Shown: positions 1 through 8,642 of the stretch, piece after piece
Layout: the number at the start of each line of letters is the position of its first letter
How positions within the stretch are numbered: the stretch's first letter is position 1
Position numbers and translations under genes: made by a program
Source: Flammeovirgaceae bacterium BBD 1991-12
Lineage (GTDB): Bacteria > Bacteroidota > Bacteroidia > Cytophagales > Cyclobacteriaceae
Assembly (NCBI GenBank): GCA_001657315.1
Contig: LYSV01000036.1
Span: 1-59,021, forward strand
Direction of reading: 5' to 3'
DNA length: 59,021 nucleotides
Notes under the pieces: model-generated
Seen by the model: only the letters and a program-made list of their open reading frames with translations
Databases searched by the model: none
What the model was told of the DNA's origin: nothing

Positions 1-107
1 TTGGTGTGCCGTCTGCCCTTCTGTATTTTATGCTGCTGTGGCTGCTGCTCATCCTGCTTACCTGGTGGATTACCAGTAAATTCAAAGACAGGGATCATGG
101 AAATTAA
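1..107 (+). CDS. 3' end of a small membrane protein (partial), upstream of the kinase
   Basis: The third reading frame is open from the window edge to a TAA at 105-107. The 34 visible residues contain a hydrophobic stretch (ALLYFMLLWLLLILLTWW) followed by a charged, lysine-rich tail, as expected for the last membrane helix of a small inner-membrane protein. The reading frame overlaps the kinase start codon (97) by 11 bases, so the two are probably translationally coupled. Short membrane proteins of this kind (CbrX, DUF3311/DUF4212-like) are known directly upstream of CbrA/CrbS-type kinases and SSF transporters; assignment to one of those families is an inference because the 5' part lies outside the window. 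Confidence 0.55.
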   Translation, partial: GVPSALLYFMLLWLLLILLTWWITSKFKDRDHGN

Positions 108-2811
108 GGGGCTTGTCATACTCTTTTCCTTTTTATACCTGGGGCTGCTGTTTGCCATAGCCTACTGGGCCGAGAAGAACAGCCGTAGCCCCTGGGTCAA
201 TAATTCCTACATCTATGCGCTGTCACTAGCTGTCTACTGCACTGCATGGACCTACTACGGAAGTGTGGGGAGGGCCGCTGGTGAAGGATTGGATTTTCTG
301 ACCACCTACATAGGTCCGGTGCTTATGGCGCCATTGATGTGGGTGTTGCTGCGTAAAATGATCCGCATATGCAAGGTGCAACGCATCACTACCATTGCGG
401 ACTTCATTTCTGCCCGCTATGGCAAGGATTCGTTTTTGGGAGGGTTGGTCACTATGGTATGTGTGATCGGTATTCTGCCTTATATCAGTATACAGATCAA
501 AGCCATATCCGTGAGCTTCTCCACCTTGATGGGTGCTGAGGTTGGTGGGGCAAGAGAGGTTTCTTTCTTTAGCGATACGGCATTTTATATTACCCTGTTC
601 CTGGCGGTGTTTACGATCCTGTTTGGTGCGCGTAAAGTGGATGCCAATCAAACCAATAACGGGCTCATTGCTGCCATTGCCTTTGAATCAGTTTTCAAGT
701 TGATGGCTTTTCTGGTAGTGGGGGTTTATGTCACATTTGTGATGTTTGGTGGCTTTGGAGACCTGTTCTCCAGGGCTTCTGCGTTACCTGATTATGCTTC
801 ACTGGTCACGATCAATAAAGAGAACGGCTACTCCAACTGGATGTGGCTGAACTTACTTTCGATGATGGCCATATTGCTGTTGCCCCGCCAGTTTCATATG
901 GGAGTGAAGGAAAACCGCAATGAGCAGCATCTTAAGAAGGCCATGTGGCTATTTCCGCTTTACCTGCTGTTGATCAATATTTTTGTTATCCCCATTGCTT
1001 TGGGAGGCAACCTTTTGTTTCAGGGACAGGCTGTGGATACAGACACCTATGTGCTGGCTATTCCGGTATCACATGGCAACGGTCTTTTGGCCATGGTGGC
1101 CTATCTGGGTGGGCTTTCGGCTGCCACCAGCATGATCATTGTGTCTACCACTGCCCTTGCGGTGATGCTGAGTAACAGTGTTTTCATGTCAGCCATTGTC
1201 AGGAGCAAAAGGCTTTCCACAACGTTGGCCAATGACCTTAGCCTGATCCTGGTAAGGAGTCGTCAGGTGGTGATATTGCTGGTATTGCTCTTCTCCTACC
1301 TGTATTTCAAATATGTCAGTGGGCAGTTTTCGCTGGTTTCCATGGGACTGATCTCCTTTGCAGCTGTGGCACAGTTTGCTCCCGCTGCCATAGGCGGCCT
1401 GTACTGGAAGGGAGCTACGCGGCACGGAGCGGTAGCCGGGATCATTATTGGGTTTGTCATCTGGTTTTACACGCTTATTGTACCTACTATGGTCAATTCA
1501 TATCCGTCGACGTCTTCCATTTTGACGGATGGGTTGTTTGGCCTGTCAGTTTTAAAACCTCAGGAGTTTCTGGGGCTGACATCACTTAGTTATATCAATA
1601 CCGGCTTTTTCTGGAGTATTTTCTTCAATCTCTGTGCCTTTTTCATTATTTCAGTTCTTTCTGCACGATCTGCCAAAGAAACCAATCAGGCCGAGGTGTT
1701 TGTGGATATCTTTAAATACTCAACTATATATGAAAGCTCCATTGTATGGAAAGGTACAGCCTATGTGGAGGATATTAAGTCGTTGATCAGTGCTTTTCTT
1801 GGCACCGAGCGTACCGAACGGGCCTTTGTAAAGTTCATTACCAGCAACAACATCGACAGCCAGTCTGCCGAGGCTGATTTCAGAGTGGTGAATTACGCGG
1901 AAAAACTACTGGCAGGTGCGGTAGGGTCCGCCTCTGCACGCGCCCTCATCTCCACAGTCGTAAAAGAGGACCATATTGATATCAACGAAATGTTCCAGAT
2001 ACTTCAGGAATCGCAACGTGTGATCTCTGATAACAAGGAGCTTAAGCAGAAATCAGAAGAACTGGAGATTGCCAGCGCCCGGCTCAGAAAGGCCAATGAG
2101 GAGCTTAAACGGCTTGACAAGCTAAAGGACGAATTTATTTCCACCGTGACCCACGAAATGAGGACCCCGGTAACCTCGATACGCGCATTTTCCGAGATAC
2201 TCACCGACCATACGGACCTGGAACCAGAGGAACGCTCAAATTTTCTGAAAACCATTATCAGCGAGACCAAGCGTATGGAGCGACTGATCAATCAGGTGTT
2301 GGACCTTGAGAAGATGGAATCCGGCCAGCTTAAAATGGATCTGCATCCAGTGCAGCTAAATGATATTGTAAAGGATGCTGTAAACAGTGTGGGCCAGATT
2401 GCGAGAGACAAGGGCATTGATCTTTCCGTTACCTTACCTGCCCGGTTGCCCATGGTCAATGGAGACAGGGACAGGCTTATGCAGGTACTGATCAATCTTA
2501 TCTCCAACGCGATAAAATTTTGTGATGCGGATGAGGGTGCGATCGTGGTTTCTACGAACAATGGCGACGGTACCGTCCGGCTTTCGGTCGAAGACAATGG
2601 TGTCGGTATTCCTTTAGAGAGTCAGAAGCTGATTTTTGAAGCATTTTATCAGGCCAAGGACCAAAACCTGAAAAAACCCGAAGGCAGTGGATTGGGACTA
2701 ACGATATGTAAGAAAATAATCGAGTGGCACAACGGTAGAATATGGGTGGAAAACGGTATCCGGGGTGGTTCCGTTTTTACATTCAGCATACCAGTAAGCA
2801 ATGTAATATGA
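97..2811 (+). CDS. crbS: SSF transporter-linked sensor histidine kinase (CrbS/CbrA type)
   Basis: A 904-residue fusion. Residues 1 to about 530 are a multi-helix sodium/solute symporter (SSF) domain. A STAC-like linker follows (around residues 580-640, with AEKLLAGAVGSASARALI), then a coiled coil and HisKA with the phosphoacceptor His686 in HEMRTP. The HATPase has its N box around Asn804, then DNGVGIP and GSGLGL. The ATG at 97 is chosen because the protein then starts directly with the first membrane helix; the longer reading frame from base 1 adds a Cys-rich stretch that overlaps the preceding gene in another frame. The stop overlaps the response regulator start (ATGA). In Vibrio and Pseudomonas such kinases (CrbS, CbrA) govern acetate or carbon use. 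The neighbouring acs supports a CrbS-like role here, but the ligand is not shown by sequence. Confidence 0.85.
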   Translation: MEIKGLVILFSFLYLGLLFAIAYWAEKNSRSPWVNNSYIYALSLAVYCTAWTYYGSVGRAAGEGLDFLTTYIGPVLMAPLMWVLLRKMIRICKVQRITTIADFISARYGKDSFLGGLVTMVCVIGILPYISIQIKAISVSFSTLMGAEVGGAREVSFFSDTAFYITLFLAVFTILFGARKVDANQTNNGLIAAIAFESVFKLMAFLVVGVYVTFVMFGGFGDLFSRASALPDYASLVTINKENGYSNWMWLNLLSMMAILLLPRQFHMGVKENRNEQHLKKAMWLFPLYLLLINIFVIPIALGGNLLFQGQAVDTDTYVLAIPVSHGNGLLAMVAYLGGLSAATSMIIVSTTALAVMLSNSVFMSAIVRSKRLSTTLANDLSLILVRSRQVVILLVLLFSYLYFKYVSGQFSLVSMGLISFAAVAQFAPAAIGGLYWKGATRHGAVAGIIIGFVIWFYTLIVPTMVNSYPSTSSILTDGLFGLSVLKPQEFLGLTSLSYINTGFFWSIFFNLCAFFIISVLSARSAKETNQAEVFVDIFKYSTIYESSIVWKGTAYVEDIKSLISAFLGTERTERAFVKFITSNNIDSQSAEADFRVVNYAEKLLAGAVGSASARALISTVVKEDHIDINEMFQILQESQRVISDNKELKQKSEELEIASARLRKANEELKRLDKLKDEFISTVTHEMRTPVTSIRAFSEILTDHTDLEPEERSNFLKTIISETKRMERLINQVLDLEKMESGQLKMDLHPVQLNDIVKDAVNSVGQIARDKGIDLSVTLPARLPMVNGDRDRLMQVLINLISNAIKFCDADEGAIVVSTNNGDGTVRLSVEDNGVGIPLESQKLIFEAFYQAKDQNLKKPEGSGLGLTICKKIIEWHNGRIWVENGIRGGSVFTFSIPVSNVI

Positions 2812-3167
2812 AAAAGATCCTGATCGTAGATGATGAACCCAATATAATCATGTCATTGGAGTTTCTTATGAAGAGGAACGGGTACGAGGTATTCATTGCC
2901 AGGGACGGTACCGAGGCGATCTCTATCATAGACCGTGAGGTGCCGGAGGTGGTGGTGCTGGACATTATGATGCCCAAGGTGGACGGCTATGAAGTATGTG
3001 AATACATCAAGAAACAAAAAGGGCTCAGTACCAGGGTGATCTTTCTGTCCGCCAAAGGTAAGGAGACCGATATCCGCAAGGGCTATGAGTCGGGAGCGGA
3101 TTTTTATATGACCAAACCCTTTTCCACGAAGGACCTGGTACATAAAGTGAATGAACTAACCAATTAA
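2808..3167 (+). CDS. Single-domain response regulator (CheY-like receiver)
   Basis: A 119-residue protein made only of a receiver domain. The acidic pocket is in VDDE (Asp8, Asp9), the phosphoacceptor is Asp52 in LDIMMP, and the conserved Ser81 and Lys103 (TKPF) are present. It starts at 2808, overlapping the kinase stop by 4 bases, so it is very likely the kinase partner. There is no DNA-binding output domain after the receiver; the reading frame stops at 3167. Known CrbR proteins carry a LuxR-type HTH, so this one must act through another protein or as a phosphate relay. Only 19 bases separate it from acs, which suggests co-transcription. Confidence 0.92.
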   Translation: MKKILIVDDEPNIIMSLEFLMKRNGYEVFIARDGTEAISIIDREVPEVVVLDIMMPKVDGYEVCEYIKKQKGLSTRVIFLSAKGKETDIRKGYESGADFYMTKPFSTKDLVHKVNELTN

Positions 3168-3186
3168 CCTAATAAAAAATTGAAAC

Positions 3187-5094
3187 ATGAGTAGTAACAA
3201 AATACAAACCTTGAGTGGATATATACACGAATACTCGAAGAGTATTCAGGATCCTGAGAATTTCTGGTCGCGCGTGGCAGATTCCTTTCACTGGCAACAG
3301 CGCTGGAGTAAGGTGGTGGAATGGAATTTTGAAGAGCCCAGAGTAAAATGGTTCGTAGATGCTCAACTGAACATCACGGAGAATATACTGGAAAGGCACC
3401 TCTACATTCTGGGGGATAAACCTGCTATTATCTGGGAGCCGAATGAACCCGGCGAGGCCGGCAGAACGATTACTTACCGTGAGTTGCATGAAATGGTATG
3501 CCAGTTTTCCAATGCCATGAAGGCCCACGGAGTAAACAAGGGTGACCGGGTGATCATTTACATGCCTATGGTACCGGAAGCTGCCGTGGCTATGCTGGCC
3601 TGTGCACGTATTGGCGCGGTACATTCCGTTGTTTTTGCGGGCTTCTCTGCGCAGTCATTGAGTGATCGCATCAATGACTGTGAGGCAAAAATGGTATTGA
3701 CCTCAGACGGTAATTTCAGAGGAAGCAAAACCATCCCTGTAAAGGAGGTGGTGGACGAGGCGCTCGAATCCACCTCTTCGATTGAAAAAGTCATCGTTCT
3801 GCCCCGGACGGGCCAGTCAGTAACCATGCAGAAAGGGCGTGATATCTGGTGGCATGAAGCTCTGGAAGGTATGTCTACTGAAAATACAGCGGAGGTTATG
3901 GATGCTGAAGATATGCTGTTCATACTCTATACTTCAGGCTCCACGGGTAAGCCGAAAGGTGTGGTCCACACCTGTGGGGGGTATATGGTTTATACCCAGT
4001 ATTCATTCCAGAACGTATTTCAGTACAATGTCGGCGATGTCTATTGGTGTACGGCTGACATTGGCTGGATCACGGGACACTCCTATATTGTTTACGGTCC
4101 GCTACTGGCCGGGGCTACTACGCTCATGTTTGAAGGAGTACCCACCTATCCTGATCCGGGGCGCTTCTGGGAGATCTGTGATAAGTATAAAGTCAATCAG
4201 TTTTATACCGCACCTACAGCCATCCGGGCCCTTCAGGCTTTTGGCACCGACCCTATCCAGCCTCACAACCTGGACTCCCTGCGGGTTATTGGTTCTGTGG
4301 GTGAGCCTATCAATGAAGAAGCATGGCACTGGTACCATGATCATGTAGGAAAAGGAAAGTGCCCGGTAGTGGATACCTGGTGGCAAACTGAAACCGGAGG
4401 CATACTGGTAGCACCGATAGCCGGCGTAACGCCTACCAAACCGGCGTATGCCACACTGCCGTTGCCCGGGGTACAACCGATTATTGTAGATAACGATGGA
4501 AAGGAGCTTACCGGCAACAGCGTAGAAGGCAATCTATGTATAAAATTCCCGTGGCCTTCTATGCTGCGCACAACCTACGGTGACCATGAAAGGTGCCGCC
4601 AAACCTATTTTTCCAGTTTCAAGGGATACTACTTTACCGGCGACGGTGTAAAAAGGGATGAAGATGGCTACTACCGCATTCTGGGGCGCGTGGATGATGT
4701 GATCAACGTTTCCGGCCACCGTATGGGTACGGCAGAAGTGGAAAATGCCATCAATGAGCACCCCAAGGTTATCGAATCGGCCGTGGTGGGCTACCCCCAT
4801 GACATCAAGGGACAGGGTATCTATGCCTATGTGATCTGTGATATGGAAGGGCGATCAGAGGAAAACCTGAGCAATGAGATCAGGGAGACGGTGATCAAGA
4901 TCATAGGACCTATCGCCAAGCCAGACAAAATACAGATCGTTCCTGGCTTGCCCAAGACACGTTCCGGAAAGATCATGCGACGTATTTTAAGAAAAATAGC
5001 CTCAGGAGATCATAGTAACATGGGTGATACTTCCACGTTACTCAACCCTGAGGTGGTAGAACAGATCAGGGACGGTGCGGTAGCTGCCTCTTGA
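3187..5094 (+). CDS. acs: Acetyl-CoA synthetase
   Basis: This is a 635-residue AMP-forming acyl-CoA synthetase that turns acetate, ATP and CoA into acetyl-CoA, AMP and pyrophosphate in the cytoplasm. The sequence shows the AMP-binding loop YTSGSTGKPKG (near residue 250), the Acs-type TWWQTETGG motif and the C-terminal SGKIMRR, with Lys595 as the catalytic lysine that is acetylated in homologues. Length matches the Acs family (about 630-650). Its place directly behind a CrbS-like kinase and receiver suggests it scavenges acetate under their control. Confidence 0.96.
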   Translation: MSSNKIQTLSGYIHEYSKSIQDPENFWSRVADSFHWQQRWSKVVEWNFEEPRVKWFVDAQLNITENILERHLYILGDKPAIIWEPNEPGEAGRTITYRELHEMVCQFSNAMKAHGVNKGDRVIIYMPMVPEAAVAMLACARIGAVHSVVFAGFSAQSLSDRINDCEAKMVLTSDGNFRGSKTIPVKEVVDEALESTSSIEKVIVLPRTGQSVTMQKGRDIWWHEALEGMSTENTAEVMDAEDMLFILYTSGSTGKPKGVVHTCGGYMVYTQYSFQNVFQYNVGDVYWCTADIGWITGHSYIVYGPLLAGATTLMFEGVPTYPDPGRFWEICDKYKVNQFYTAPTAIRALQAFGTDPIQPHNLDSLRVIGSVGEPINEEAWHWYHDHVGKGKCPVVDTWWQTETGGILVAPIAGVTPTKPAYATLPLPGVQPIIVDNDGKELTGNSVEGNLCIKFPWPSMLRTTYGDHERCRQTYFSSFKGYYFTGDGVKRDEDGYYRILGRVDDVINVSGHRMGTAEVENAINEHPKVIESAVVGYPHDIKGQGIYAYVICDMEGRSEENLSNEIRETVIKIIGPIAKPDKIQIVPGLPKTRSGKIMRRILRKIASGDHSNMGDTSTLLNPEVVEQIRDGAVAAS

Positions 5095-5121
5095 CATAGT
5101 TGATAGTTATAGAGTTATTGG

Positions 5122-5172
5122 TTATTAGGTATTTAGGTAGCGCCTTTGTTTTCTACCTGAGATACCCAATAA
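5122..5172 (+). repeat. Long imperfect inverted repeat between acs and the CBS/DUF294 gene
   Basis: Bases 5122-5140 and 5153-5172 are nearly perfect reverse complements (about 18 paired positions, one bulge and some G-U pairs) around a 12-base loop. The RNA would fold into one long hairpin inside the 126-base gap after acs. There is no T-run behind it, so it is not a classic intrinsic terminator. It could stabilise the acs mRNA end, lower read-through into the next gene, or be a repeat-element remnant. Confidence 0.6.
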
Positions 5173-5220
5173 GATGTTAGAGAATTGGGCAAACTTTAAA
5201 GAAATATCACCAGTGTAGCC

Positions 5221-7134
5221 ATGCCGGCCAATACCATCGTTCACCGGGTCTTTGAGTTTCTAGGGAAGTATCCTCCTTTTTCATTAATGAAAGAGGAAAA
5301 ACTGCTGGAGGTAGCGGCAAAGGTGAGGATCAGGTATGTGGATAGGGGACAGGTCATCTTTGACGAAAATGATGCCCCTGGTGAATTCCTTTACCTGGTC
5401 CGTGAAGGCTCTGTAAGTCTTACCCATAATGGTGAAATTGTGGATATCTGTGATGAAGGCGATCTCTTCGGGGTTAGGTCCATGCTGAGTGGGAAACCTT
5501 ACCTGTTGAAGTCGATGAGTACGGCCGAATCCCTTCTTTATCTCATACCTATTTTGGATTTCAGGGAGATACTGAAAAACAACAGTGAGGTAGGGATGTA
5601 TTTTGCCGCTGGTCTGGCAAGCGGGCAGACCGTGCTGAGAGATGATCATTCAGGCACGGCTGTGCCTGACAAATATCAGCTAAATGCCACTCCTGAAATA
5701 CTCGGAGCTACACCTGAACCTAAATCACTTATTACCAGCAAGAAGAATGAATCCGTGAAAACTGTTGCACAACTGATGCGGCATCATAACATTGGTTCCA
5801 TGGTCATCACCAGTGATGATGATCACCCCATAGGTATTGTCACGGACACGGATCTTCGAAAACGGGTGGCAACAGGTGAATACAGCGTAGATGCCCCAAT
5901 AGAAAAGATCATGAACTCCCCTGTGATAACGATGAAAAAAGGAGTTCCCATGGCAGAAATGATGATCACCATGATGACCCGGCATATCCATCATATCTGT
6001 ATTACGGAAGATGGTACGGACCAGAGCAGGGCCACAGGTATCTACTCCGAACGGGATATGCTTCTTGCCCAGGGAAATCACCCGGCGATATTGGTAAAGG
6101 AGATCTCCAAGGCAAGCGATATACCACCACTTTCCCATTTGCGTGACAAGGCAGAACAGCTACTGCAGCAGTATCTTGATCAGGGGGTCAGCATAGCCAT
6201 CGTAGCCAGAATAATGACTATTATTAACGATGTGCTGATCCGTAAGGCTATTTCCCTGGCGGAATTTAGTGCAAGGGAAAAGCTGGGAGACCCGGGACTG
6301 TCGTTTTGCTGGCTCTCTTTGGGAAGTGAAGGGCGTGAGGAGCAGCTTTTACGTACCGACGTGGATAATGCCATTTTGTATGAGAACCCGTCAGAGAACG
6401 ATCAAAAAAAGGCCAAAGAGTATTTTTCATACCTTGGAAAATACGTCAACAATGTGCTGATGCAATGCGGTTTTGAAAAATGCCCTGCGGATATTATGGC
6501 CAGCAACCCGGCATATTGTCTGTCCCTTCAGGAGTGGCAGGATAAGTTTTCTCAATGGATCGATACACCGGAGCCACAGGCCCTGATGAACAGTGCCATA
6601 TTTTTCGATTTTCGTGCGGTGTATGGCAATCTTTCACTCAAGCAATCTTTGCAGGACCATCTGGTCGTGGCTATCAGCAAAGGGGGAATGTTTATCAATC
6701 ACCTGGCCAAAAATGCACTTCAGAACCCTCCGCCGCTGACATTTTTCAAAAACTTTGTGGTGGAAAAGGGAGGGGAGCATAAGGACGAGTTTGACGTGAA
6801 GAAGCGTGCGATGATGCCTCTGGCCGACGTAGCAAGGGTCCTGATGCTGAGTCATCAAAGATTGCAGGTGCATCATACTGCAGAGCGTTTCAGAGAGCTG
6901 GCGATCCTTGAACCAAAACAGGCTGACCTTTTCAATGAAGCCGCCATGGCGTATGAATGGCTCATGGGACTGAGAACACGATTTGGCCTGGCCAATCATG
7001 ATTCGGGAAGGTTCTTACCTATCGGATCCCTGAATAAGCTGGAAAAGCAGATGCTGAGAAATGCCTTTGTGCCTGTCAAGGAGTTGCAAAAGCTACTGGA
7101 GGTGAGGTTTCAGTTGGATTATTTCAGATCATAA
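5221..7134 (+). CDS. cNMP-binding / CBS / DUF294 nucleotidyltransferase-like protein
   Basis: A 637-residue regulatory-looking protein. The N-terminal part (residues 10-130) resembles a cyclic-nucleotide-binding domain (GEFLYLVREGSV). A CBS-domain pair follows (about 165-295, with IGIVTDTDLRKRV and YSERDML). A GlnD-like DUF294 nucleotidyltransferase domain lies around residue 370 (GSEGREEQLLRTDVDNA, with the metal-binding acidic pair in TDVDNA) and a DUF294 C-terminal domain after it. The same gene and a DnaQ-like neighbour are found next to acs/actP-type loci in many Gram-negative bacteria. The target it modifies is unknown. Its stop overlaps the next start by one base. Confidence 0.85.
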   Translation: MPANTIVHRVFEFLGKYPPFSLMKEEKLLEVAAKVRIRYVDRGQVIFDENDAPGEFLYLVREGSVSLTHNGEIVDICDEGDLFGVRSMLSGKPYLLKSMSTAESLLYLIPILDFREILKNNSEVGMYFAAGLASGQTVLRDDHSGTAVPDKYQLNATPEILGATPEPKSLITSKKNESVKTVAQLMRHHNIGSMVITSDDDHPIGIVTDTDLRKRVATGEYSVDAPIEKIMNSPVITMKKGVPMAEMMITMMTRHIHHICITEDGTDQSRATGIYSERDMLLAQGNHPAILVKEISKASDIPPLSHLRDKAEQLLQQYLDQGVSIAIVARIMTIINDVLIRKAISLAEFSAREKLGDPGLSFCWLSLGSEGREEQLLRTDVDNAILYENPSENDQKKAKEYFSYLGKYVNNVLMQCGFEKCPADIMASNPAYCLSLQEWQDKFSQWIDTPEPQALMNSAIFFDFRAVYGNLSLKQSLQDHLVVAISKGGMFINHLAKNALQNPPPLTFFKNFVVEKGGEHKDEFDVKKRAMMPLADVARVLMLSHQRLQVHHTAERFRELAILEPKQADLFNEAAMAYEWLMGLRTRFGLANHDSGRFLPIGSLNKLEKQMLRNAFVPVKELQKLLEVRFQLDYFRS

Positions 7135-7817
7135 TGTTCCGCTTCCTGACAGGTGGAAAAAAGCTGCCTCCTTTCCTGGAAGAGTATGAGCGGCGTTGTG
7201 CTTTAAGGGTCAGTGGAGGTACTCCGTTGGAACAACTGCATTTCGTCGTTTTTGATACGGAAACCACGGGCCTGGACCTCAGGAGTGACAGACTGTTATC
7301 TTTTGGGGGAATAGCCATCAGGAACCTGACAATGCATTTGGCTGATAGTCTGGAAATCGTTGTCCAACAGCTAGATGTATCTGTTCAGGAAACAGCAGAT
7401 ATCCATGGCATATTAAAATCTCACGCCGATCAGGGTATGGAGCCGGCAGTGGCTGTTAAAGAGATCATTGAGTTTGCAGGGAGTGCAATTCTGGTGGGTC
7501 ATCATGTGGATTTCGACAGGAAAATGCTCGATAAAACCCTACGGCAGTGCTATCCCGGGGCGAGATTAAGGAACAAGGTTATCGATACAGCTGCCCTCGC
7601 TCTTCGTGTGGAGCACTTTAACGATGACTATGTCTACAAATCAGGAGACTATACGTTGGACGCATTGTGTGAGAGATACCATCTTCCGGTAAACGACCGG
7701 CATACCGCCGCCGGCGATGCTTTTATTACAGCCCAACTCTTTCTAAAACTCCTGAGCCGGTGCCGGGCAAGAAAAATAAGAACCTACCGGCAGTTGATGG
7801 GAAAAGTCAGGTTTTAA
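7134..7817 (+). CDS. DnaQ-like 3'-5' exonuclease (DEDDh)
   Basis: A 227-residue exonuclease-domain protein. Exo I is seen as FDTETTGL, Exo II as HHVDFDRKML, and Exo III as HTAAGDAF with the His and Asp of the DEDDh class. It resembles the epsilon subunit of DNA polymerase III, but it is coupled by a one-base overlap to the DUF294 gene rather than to a replication gene. In this genomic setting such proteins are stand-alone nucleases of unknown substrate, so it is unlikely to be the replicative proofreader. Confidence 0.87.
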   Translation: MFRFLTGGKKLPPFLEEYERRCALRVSGGTPLEQLHFVVFDTETTGLDLRSDRLLSFGGIAIRNLTMHLADSLEIVVQQLDVSVQETADIHGILKSHADQGMEPAVAVKEIIEFAGSAILVGHHVDFDRKMLDKTLRQCYPGARLRNKVIDTAALALRVEHFNDDYVYKSGDYTLDALCERYHLPVNDRHTAAGDAFITAQLFLKLLSRCRARKIRTYRQLMGKVRF

Positions 7818-7871
7818 TTTAGTACCGCTTGTTTTAGCGACATAGTTGTTAGTACGAACTGTATTATCATT

Positions 7872-7897
7872 GAAGTTTCAATATATGGAAACTTTTT
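7872..7897 (+). terminator. Probable intrinsic terminator after the acetate module
   Basis: GAAGTTTC (7872-7879) pairs with GAAACTTT (7888-7895) over 8 positions with an 8-base loop, and the run of T starts in the stem and continues to 7897. It lies between the exonuclease gene and the toxin gene, on the same strand, and would separate the two units. Confidence 0.55.
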
Positions 7898-7926
7898 AAT
7901 TAATTTGTTGGTTGAACCAATATGGT

Positions 7927-8274
7927 ATGCAGAAAAAATTCGAGGTAAAATTGTTGGAAAGTGCTTTCGAATTTGTGAAACAGCAGCCCGGGAAAGTACA
8001 GGACAAAATTTTCTACAATATTCGAAAGGCTCAGATAAGTAATGATCCGAAGCTTTTTAAAAAACTGAACAATGAAATTTGGGAATTCAGAACTAAATAC
8101 GCCGGACTACAATATCGTCTTTTAGCCTTTTGGGACAAAGAAGAGAATACATATGCGGTAGTCATAGCGACTCATGGATTTGTAAAAAAAACAGATAAGG
8201 TGAGTCGGCAGGAATTAGAGAAGGCAGAGCGAATAAGGAATGAATACTTTAATGACAAAAAGAAACGAACATGA
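7927..8274 (+). CDS. RelE/HigB-like toxin (phage-derived Gp49-like family)
   Basis: A 115-residue basic protein with the features of the Gp49-like/RelE-HigB mRNA interferase fold: an early helical part, then FRTKYAGLQYRLLAFWD and a strand carrying YAVVIATHGFVKKT. A TTG 15 bases upstream would add five residues; the ATG at 7927 is preferred. It overlaps the downstream XRE gene by 4 bases (ATGA), and toxin-before-antitoxin order is typical of HigBA-type systems. Expected action is cleavage of ribosome-bound mRNA; that is family knowledge and is not proven here. Confidence 0.85.
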   Translation: MQKKFEVKLLESAFEFVKQQPGKVQDKIFYNIRKAQISNDPKLFKKLNNEIWEFRTKYAGLQYRLLAFWDKEENTYAVVIATHGFVKKTDKVSRQELEKAERIRNEYFNDKKKRT

Positions 8275-8582
8275 AAACTTACAGTTTGGATGAGGCCCAG
8301 GATCTGATAATTGGCAAATTAGGTACTCCCAGAAGGGATCAATTTGAGTTTGAGCTTAAACTGGAGCTTATCGGCGATATGATCAAAACCGCTCGCAAAG
8401 AACGAGATCTTACACAGGAGCAGTTGGGAGAAATTATTGGAGTGAAAAAGTCTCAGATCTCAAAACTTGAGAATAATGTGCAGAATGTAACCATAGGCAC
8501 TATTATGAAGGTCTTTTCTGCGTTAAAAGCAAAGGTTAATTTTAGGGTAGAACTGTTGAATAATGAAGTGAACATTGCCTGA
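8271..8582 (+). CDS. XRE-family antitoxin (HigA-like)
   Basis: A 103-residue protein with a helix-turn-helix of the Xre/Cro type at about residues 35-75 (TQEQLGEIIGVKKSQISKLE). It starts inside the end of the toxin gene, so the two form a coupled type II toxin-antitoxin pair. Such antitoxins neutralise the toxin and usually repress their own operon. No clear operator palindrome was found upstream of the toxin gene. Confidence 0.87.
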   Translation: MKTYSLDEAQDLIIGKLGTPRRDQFEFELKLELIGDMIKTARKERDLTQEQLGEIIGVKKSQISKLENNVQNVTIGTIMKVFSALKAKVNFRVELLNNEVNIA

Positions 8583-8642
8583 CCAATTGTGCCGGCTCAA
8601 AAAAGATTTGACTTCAACCTACTTAATAAACAGTAATCACAC

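Noticed and set aside
1-96. N-terminal extension of the kinase from base 1 (Cys-rich start)
   Set aside because: It starts at the window edge, is unlike the family, and overlaps a membrane-protein reading frame; the ATG at 97 gives the normal N-terminus.
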